From: Candidatus Zixiibacteriota bacterium
GTDB lineage: Bacteria; Zixibacteria; MSB-5A5; UBA10806
Length of the DNA: 10,531 nucleotides
Assembly (NCBI GenBank): GCA_003520965.1
Contig: DOTU01000187.1
Location: 1 to 10,531, forward strand
Reading direction: 5' to 3'
This document shows positions 5,981-10,531 of this stretch, piece after piece. The position numbers were made by a program, and so were the translations under genes. The stretch's first letter is position 1; each line of letters starts with the position of its first letter. The notes beneath the pieces were generated by a model, which saw only the letters and a program-made list of their open reading frames with translations, was not told where the DNA came from and made no database searches.

Positions 5981-7432
5981 ATGGATATCAAAGAAGCTTT
6001 AACATTTGATGACGTACTTCTGGTACCGGCTAAATCATCCGTGCTGCCGCGTGATGCCAGTATCGTCACCAAACTTACTAAAGATATCGTACTTAACGTT
6101 CCAATAGTTTCTGCCGCGATGGATACTGTAACCGAATCGGCTATGGCCATTGCGCTGGCGCGGCAGGGCGGAATAGGAATCGTTCATAAAAATCTCTCTA
6201 TCGAAGATCAAGCATCTGAGGTCGATAAGGTAAAACGATCGGAATCGGGGATGATCGTTGACCCGATAACTCTGCCGCCCGACGCCCTGATTGGTCAGGC
6301 CTGGGATACGATGAAAAAGTTTTCTATTTCAGGCATACCAATTACCCAAAACGGCAAGCTGGTGGGAATTCTTACCAATCGAGACCTGAGATTTCATAGC
6401 AACCCGATGGTACCAATCGCCGAGGTAATGACCAAAGAAAACCTGGTTACCGTACCGGAGGGGACCGATCTCGATAGCGCCAAGGAGTTACTGCATAAAC
6501 ATCGGATTGAAAAGTTGTTGATGATAGATTCCGAAGGGAATCTTAAGGGAATGATTACTGTCAAAGATATTCTCAAACGGATCCAGTACCCCAATGCCTG
6601 CAAAGACAGCCGCGGTCGGCTTCGGGTAGGGGCCGCTGTGGGTGTCACCGGCGATATGCTGGAACGGGCTACGGCGCTTCTATCGGCCGGAGTGGATATC
6701 CTGGCGGTTGATTCATCGCACGGTCATTCAGAGGGGGTTTTAATAGGTATAGAGCGGTTAAGAAAGGCATTTCCGGAAGCGGGGATTATTGGTGGCAATG
6801 TCGGTACAGCCGAAGGGGCAGCCGATTTAATCAAGGCCGGAGTTTCAGCTGTTAAGGTGGGAGTAGGACCAGGCTCGATTTGCACTACCCGCGTAGTAAC
6901 CGGGGCAGGTATGCCTCAGATAACGGCAATAATGGAGTGTGCGTCAGTTTGTGAGAAGCACAATATTCCTCTTGTCGCCGATGGTGGCATTAAATATTCC
7001 GGCGATATTACCAAGGCTCTGGCGGCCGGGGCCGATTCGGTGATGATCGGATCGCTACTGGCCGGTACCGAGGAGTCGCCGGGGGAGACGATCCTTTTTG
7101 AGGGACGTTCCTACAAGGTTTATCAGGGGATGGGATCAATCGAGGCGATGCGCAGGGGAAGCGCCGATCGCTATTTCCAACAAACCGAATCGGGGAAAAT
7201 GGTGCCCGAGGGAATAGTTGGCCGAGTACCATACAAAGGGCCGGTTGGAGATTCCATTTATCAGCTTATCGGCGGATTAAGAGCCGGAATGGGTATTTGC
7301 GGGGCCAAAGATATTCCCACTTTAAAAAAGACCGCAAAATTTATCAGGATTACCAACGCCGGATTGCGCGAGAGCCATCCGCACGATGTTAAAATTATAA
7401 AAGAAGCTCCCAATTACAGAACGCTCGATTGA
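5981..7432 (+). CDS. guaB: Inosine-5'-monophosphate dehydrogenase
   Basis: Oxidises IMP to XMP with NAD+, the rate-limiting step toward GMP. The 483-residue length is normal. The N-terminus ALTFDDVLLVP is typical. Two CBS domains (about 93-148 and 152-203) interrupt the barrel and bind adenine or guanine nucleotides in relatives. The active-site loop GVGPGSICTTR holds catalytic Cys301. NVGTAEGA (273-280) and DGGIKYSGD (334-342) are phosphate and ligand-binding segments, and SADRYFQ (394-400) gives the Arg-Tyr dyad next to the flap. ATG at 5981 follows AAAGG (5970-5974). No promoter could be found between the upstream terminator-like hairpin and the gene. No guaA is adjacent: the next gene, about 95 bp on, belongs to iron control and has its own promoter. 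Confidence 0.98.
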   Translation: MDIKEALTFDDVLLVPAKSSVLPRDASIVTKLTKDIVLNVPIVSAAMDTVTESAMAIALARQGGIGIVHKNLSIEDQASEVDKVKRSESGMIVDPITLPPDALIGQAWDTMKKFSISGIPITQNGKLVGILTNRDLRFHSNPMVPIAEVMTKENLVTVPEGTDLDSAKELLHKHRIEKLLMIDSEGNLKGMITVKDILKRIQYPNACKDSRGRLRVGAAVGVTGDMLERATALLSAGVDILAVDSSHGHSEGVLIGIERLRKAFPEAGIIGGNVGTAEGAADLIKAGVSAVKVGVGPGSICTTRVVTGAGMPQITAIMECASVCEKHNIPLVADGGIKYSGDITKALAAGADSVMIGSLLAGTEESPGETILFEGRSYKVYQGMGSIEAMRRGSADRYFQQTESGKMVPEGIVGRVPYKGPVGDSIYQLIGGLRAGMGICGAKDIPTLKKTAKFIRITNAGLRESHPHDVKIIKEAPNYRTLD

Positions 7433-7454
7433 GCTCTATATTCTGAGAAATGGC

Positions 7455-7483
7455 TTGACAATTGTGGATATCTGTCTTATCAT
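7455..7483 (+). promoter_or_regulatory. Strong promoter of the Fur-feoB operon
   Basis: TTGACA at 7455-7460, a 17-bp spacer and TATCAT at 7478-7483. The predicted start is near 7490. The AT-rich dyad-like sequence across the -10 and start site (TCAT at 7480-7483, ATGA at 7489-7492) and the inverted pair TTGACA (7455-7460) / TGTCAA (7494-7499) are possible binding sites for a regulator, perhaps the Fur protein encoded just downstream. Confidence 0.8.
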
Positions 7484-7526
7484 TGAATATGAATGTCAAT
7501 TTCAGTAAAGAGGATGGACGCTTAAG

Positions 7527-7979
7527 GTGATGAAGGCCGAAGGAAAGGGCGATATGAAACGCGAGCATGAAATTCTTATAGGATTTTTAAAGCAGAAAGG
7601 GCTTAAGCAGACTGATCAGCGCGAAAAAATTCTCGATATATTTCTCTCTAACGTTAAGCATGTCTCAGCCGACGAATTGCACGCCACAATCAGGAAGAGC
7701 GACCCCAGGATCGGTTTTTCGACTGTTTACCGAACCCTAAAAATCCTGACCGAATGCGGATTAGCCAGGGAAGTCAATTTCGGCGATGGTCGGGCGCGTT
7801 TCGAGCGAGCTTTGGATAAAGGCCAGCACGGTCATCTTATTTGCACAAACTGTGGTAAAACTGAGGAGTTTGCCATCGCCACTATCGAAAAATCGATAAA
7901 GCAGATTTCCACGAATGTTGGATTTAGGCCGTTGGGTCATCGGTTGGAGGTCTACGGTTTGTGTAAACGTTGCCAGTGA
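7527..7979 (+). CDS. Fur-family metal-responsive transcriptional regulator
   Basis: A winged-helix repressor of the Fur/PerR/Zur family, 150 residues from GTG 7527. The recognition helix region GFSTVYRTLKIL is at 63-74. Metal-site candidates are His45, Glu93, His101, His103, Glu113/Glu114 and His138; a Glu at 93 and in the KTEEF motif, where PerR has Asp, points to a Fur-like rather than PerR-like sensor. A structural zinc site is given by Cys106-x2-Cys109 and Cys146-x2-Cys149. The start is uncertain: ATG 7554 (141 residues) has AAGGA 9 nt upstream and a more family-like N-terminus (MKREHEIL), while GTG 7527/ATG 7530 depend on AAGAGGA at a longer distance. It is followed after 87 bp by feoB, so iron is the likely signal; PerR or Zur roles remain possible. 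Confidence 0.9.
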   Translation: MMKAEGKGDMKREHEILIGFLKQKGLKQTDQREKILDIFLSNVKHVSADELHATIRKSDPRIGFSTVYRTLKILTECGLAREVNFGDGRARFERALDKGQHGHLICTNCGKTEEFAIATIEKSIKQISTNVGFRPLGHRLEVYGLCKRCQ

Positions 7980-8066
7980 TGGCAATTTGTTGTTGGAAAT
8001 ACCAATAAGCAAATATTCAAATAAATATCTTAAATCGAAGACTTATTCGGCCTGAATCGGGCGGTT

Positions 8067-10016
8067 ATGATAGAGCAGCAATTAGAATCTCGAACAATTC
8101 CGCCGGTATTACTTGTGGGCAATCCCAATGTCGGGAAATCGGCTCTTTTTGGCGCCCTCTCCGGTAGATATGTCGAGGTTTCAAACTATCCCGGCACCAC
8201 CGTTGATTATGCGTCGGGATGGATAAAGCTTAAAGGCGAAAAGCTGGAGATATTCGATTCCCCCGGCGCAGATACTCTTTCCCCGGTATCCGAAGATGAG
8301 AAAGTTACCCGTGACCTGTTGCTCGATTATCTCGATTCTCCAGTAATCTGTGTTATCGATGCCAAGAATATCTTACGGGGTCTGGTGCTTTTATCGCAAC
8401 TTGCCGAGTTTGACCGAAAAGTTATTGTAGCTTTAAATATGGCCGACGAGGCCGCATCCGCCGGGATTATGATTGATATCAAATCATTGTCGAAAGCTTT
8501 AGGCGTACCGGTGATATCAACTATTGCAGTTCAGGGAACTGGTATAGAGGAGCTAAAGGAAGCGATATCGTTGGTCTCCAAACCGAAGTTGAGAATTGAC
8601 TTTGGAGACGCATTCGAAGATGGGATTGGTAAGATATCGGCGATTTTGAATGATTCATCGGCAGATTCGAGAGGATTGGCGCTTAGCTATTTGAGCGGCG
8701 ATAATGGGCTCCCGGAAAAAATTACGCTCGAAAAAAAGGCGAAAATCGGGGTTATTAAAGAAGCTCTACAAAGCAGGATTGCCGAACCTCTCGGATTTGC
8801 AATCGCTAAAATTAGAAACGATCAGGCTCAGGAACTCCTGAAGCCATACGTTTCTCGCAAAGCATCGGCATCGGGACGCGTTCTACGAACGATAGGAGAA
8901 TATTCGCATCATCCGCTCTGGGGAATACCAGCCCTGCTGCTTGTACTTGTAGGGCTTTATTATTTTGTGGGTGTCTTTGGCGCCCAGATCCTGGTGGGGT
9001 TGTTTGAAAAGAAGCTGTTTGGGGAAATCGTTAATCCCTTTTTTATCGGACTATTCTCGCATCTGTCATGGGGATTTGCCCGCGACCTGTTTGTCGGCGA
9101 ATATGGTATTATTACCATGGCTATCACTTATTCGCTGGCGCTGATATTTCCGATTGTGACAACGTTCTTTCTGGCTTTCGGCGCTCTGGAGGATTCAGGC
9201 TATCTACCGCGTTTGGCTTTCATGGTGGATCGCATATTTAAAAAAATCGGCCTTAATGGTCGGGCAGTTCTTCCCATGATTTTAGGATTGGGATGCGATA
9301 CCATGGCGGTACTCACCACGCGGATTTTATCGACCAAAAAAGAAAAGGTAATGGTCACATTTCTATTGGCGCTGGCAGTCCCTTGCTCGGCGCAACTCGG
9401 GGTAACCTTAGGCATATTAGGGGCTATTGCACCGTTGGCAATAGCAATCTGGCTGGGAGTGATATTAGGCGTTATGTTTTTAGTCGGGTATATTTCCTCC
9501 AAAATTATCCCCGGAAGGTCTTCAGATTTTATCCTGGAAATTCCGCCGCTTCGACTGCCGCAACTGAAAAACGTGATAGTCAAAACATTAATGCGACTTG
9601 AATGGTATCTCAAAGAAGCGGTGCCATTGTTTGTTCTGGGGACGCTGATCTTATTTACGCTCGATAAGCTACATATATTAAAGCTGATTCAAAAAGCGTT
9701 TAGCCCAATCGTGGTTTCAGTTTTGGGCTTGCCTGCCAAAGCATCGGAATCGTTTATCATGGGGTTCTTACGTCGCGATTATGGCGCTGCGGGGTTTAAG
9801 GGGTTTTTCGATAGCGGCCAACTTGATGCTGTTGGAGCGGTGGTGGCAATGACAACTATCACTCTATTTATTCCCTGTATTGCCAATTTCTTTATAATAA
9901 TAAAAGTACGCGGCTGGAAAACGGCCCTGGGGATGGTACTTTTTATATTTCCATTCGCAATTGCAGTTGGCGGAGTTCTTAATTTCACCTTAAGAGGATT
10001 GGGGTTATGGCAGTAA
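8067..10016 (+). CDS. feoB: Ferrous iron transporter FeoB
   Basis: Inner-membrane Fe(II) importer with a cytoplasmic GTPase head. The head shows G1 GNPNVGKS (18-25), switch NYPGTTVD (40-47), G3 DSPG (64-67) and G4 NMAD (124-127). A helical spacer follows to about residue 275. The membrane part begins near 285 with many hydrophobic segments. The gate motifs belong to a variant type: ILGLGCDTMAVLTTR with Cys410, and VPCSAQLGV with Cys440, instead of the E. coli-type GFGCNVPA and MPCSARLP. FLRRDYGAAG and TLFIPCIANFF are seen near the C-terminus. At 649 residues it is shorter than E. coli FeoB (about 770). ATG 8067 has only a weak ribosome site. No feoA precedes it. Its end overlaps the next gene by 10 nt. 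A second promoter in the 87-bp gap upstream was not found. Confidence 0.96.
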   Translation: MIEQQLESRTIPPVLLVGNPNVGKSALFGALSGRYVEVSNYPGTTVDYASGWIKLKGEKLEIFDSPGADTLSPVSEDEKVTRDLLLDYLDSPVICVIDAKNILRGLVLLSQLAEFDRKVIVALNMADEAASAGIMIDIKSLSKALGVPVISTIAVQGTGIEELKEAISLVSKPKLRIDFGDAFEDGIGKISAILNDSSADSRGLALSYLSGDNGLPEKITLEKKAKIGVIKEALQSRIAEPLGFAIAKIRNDQAQELLKPYVSRKASASGRVLRTIGEYSHHPLWGIPALLLVLVGLYYFVGVFGAQILVGLFEKKLFGEIVNPFFIGLFSHLSWGFARDLFVGEYGIITMAITYSLALIFPIVTTFFLAFGALEDSGYLPRLAFMVDRIFKKIGLNGRAVLPMILGLGCDTMAVLTTRILSTKKEKVMVTFLLALAVPCSAQLGVTLGILGAIAPLAIAIWLGVILGVMFLVGYISSKIIPGRSSDFILEIPPLRLPQLKNVIVKTLMRLEWYLKEAVPLFVLGTLILFTLDKLHILKLIQKAFSPIVVSVLGLPAKASESFIMGFLRRDYGAAGFKGFFDSGQLDAVGAVVAMTTITLFIPCIANFFIIIKVRGWKTALGMVLFIFPFAIAVGGVLNFTLRGLGLWQ

Positions 10017-10201
10017 AATGCCCGGTATGCGGCTACAGGTTTGACGAAAGCGCTCGAAGCTCCTGCGCAACTTGCCCGGTCGGCCCCAAATGCAACATGA
10101 TCTGCTGTCCCAACTGCCACTATTCCTGGGTGGAATCATCAAGCTGGGTCAGCAGTTTACTTGAGTTTGCAAAGAAAGGATTTCGGTTTGGAAGATCATA
10201 G
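10007..10201 (+). CDS. Small eight-cysteine protein of the feo operon
   Basis: The protein is 64 residues, with cysteines at 5, 8, 20, 23, 29, 33, 34 and 37 (pattern CxxC-x11-CxxC-x5-C-x3-CCxxC). The first and last pairs sit in CPVCGY and CPNCHY knuckles like the halves of a zinc ribbon; the middle CATCPVGPKC looks like an extra metal or Fe-S loop. The tail from about residue 46 is amphipathic and basic (LLEFAKKGFRFGRS) and might lie on the membrane. ATG 10007 overlaps the feoB end by 10 nt, and the stop overlaps the next gene by 14 nt, so all three are probably translationally coupled. I do not recognise a named family: it is not the E. coli-type FeoC winged helix, and it lacks the transmembrane helix of the known FeoB-associated Cys-rich membrane proteins. 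A role in iron delivery or in sensing next to FeoB is an inference. Confidence 0.8.
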   Translation: MAVKCPVCGYRFDESARSSCATCPVGPKCNMICCPNCHYSWVESSSWVSSLLEFAKKGFRFGRS

Positions 10202-10531
10202 AGATCATTTTTTGGAGGAGCTGCTTGAGGCTCTTTACAAAGCCCAGGAAGATGGGCGTATCGCGATCAAGCCAAAGGAACTCTATTTGCCAACCGAGCC
10301 GACACCGGAAGAGATAAAATCATTCGTTGATCGCGGTTATATGGTAACGAAAAACAGCCATGTTGCGCTTACTCCTCAGGGGCTGGCGAAAGCCGAACTG
10401 CTGGTACGGCGTCACCGGTTGGCTGAACGTCTCTTTTCAGAGGTGTTAGAGCTTAAAGATAACGCGTTGCACTCAACAAGCTGTTCGTTCGAGCATGTCC
10501 TCGATCCAACGGTTACTGAATTAGTTTGTAC
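10188..10531 (+). CDS. DtxR/MntR-family metal-dependent regulator (3' partial)
   Basis: The gene begins at TTG 10188, with AAAGGA (10175-10180) 7 nt upstream, and runs off the window after 114 codons. His76, Glu80, His95, Cys99, Glu102 and His103 lie in the order and spacing of the two metal sites of Corynebacterium DtxR (H79, E83, H98, C102, E105, H106), within RRHRLAERL and HSTSCSFEHVL. The winged-helix half is less typical. TPQG at 62-65 marks the wing, but the helix expected to read DNA (about 38-50) is proline- and glutamate-rich (PTPEEIKSFVDRG), not the usual Ser/Thr/Gln-rich form. The missing part would hold the rest of the dimerisation domain and perhaps a FeoA/SH3-like domain. It overlaps the eight-Cys gene by 14 nt. 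It probably senses Fe(II) or Mn(II); whether it binds DNA is uncertain. Confidence 0.87.
   Translation, partial: MEDHRDHFLEELLEALYKAQEDGRIAIKPKELYLPTEPTPEEIKSFVDRGYMVTKNSHVALTPQGLAKAELLVRRHRLAERLFSEVLELKDNALHSTSCSFEHVLDPTVTELVC

Noticed and set aside
7980..8066. Second promoter or Fur box between the Fur gene and feoB
   Set aside because: AT-rich, but no hexamer pair at proper spacing and no good palindrome was found.
9200..9613. 137-codon minus-strand and 102-codon plus-strand ORFs within feoB
   Set aside because: Both are shadows of the FeoB frame, with no ribosome site or family resemblance.

Overview
The window most likely comes from an uncultured bacterium of the FCB superphylum, for example Zixibacteria or a relative. 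The first gene carries a C-terminal domain like the type IX secretion (T9SS) type A sorting domain, which is typical of FCB bacteria. Bacteroidetes themselves look unlikely. The promoters read as E. coli-like TTGACA-N17-TATNAT rather than the Bacteroidetes -33/-7 pattern, and several genes have good Shine-Dalgarno sites (GGAGG, AAAGGAG, AGGGGAG). A [4Fe-4S]-type PurF and an FeoB operon fit an anaerobe or microaerophile. The lineage is an inference from these traits, not from a phylogenetic marker. TGA is used as a stop; GTG and TTG starts are common.

Layout. (1) 1-1029 (+): 3' part of a secreted LVIVD-repeat beta-propeller protein with a T9SS-like tail. (2) 1062-1963 (-): monofunctional proline dehydrogenase and its terminator. 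(3) 2065-3237 (-): a histidine-kinase-like protein that keeps the phosphoacceptor H-box but has no ATPase domain. It is divergent from purF, and the two predicted promoters overlap almost completely. (4) 3271-4782 (+): purF behind a leader with two tandem hairpins. (5) 4810-5165: a strong promoter, two tRNAs (anticodons CAT and CAC), a structured segment and an intrinsic terminator. (6) 5188-5904 (+): coiled-coil plus C4 zinc-ribbon protein (COG1579-like), read from a TTG start behind a GGAGG site. (7) 5911-7432 (+): a terminator-like hairpin ending about 15 nt before guaB, then guaB (IMP dehydrogenase). (8) 7455-10531 (+): an iron operon with a strong promoter, a Fur-family regulator, FeoB, an eight-cysteine mini-protein, and a DtxR-family protein cut by the window edge.

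How the genes fit together. PurF (first step of purine synthesis) and GuaB (first step toward GMP) both have RNA structure just upstream, which hints at leader-level control of purine genes. The iron block joins Fe(II) import by FeoB with two different metal-sensor families, Fur and DtxR. Its last three genes overlap or nearly touch, so they are probably translated together. The more unusual items are the eight-cysteine Feo protein, the DtxR-like protein with an atypical helix-turn-helix, the kinase-like protein without a kinase domain, and the unassigned structured RNA segment at 5058-5165. No CRISPR array, insertion sequence or phage gene is visible.
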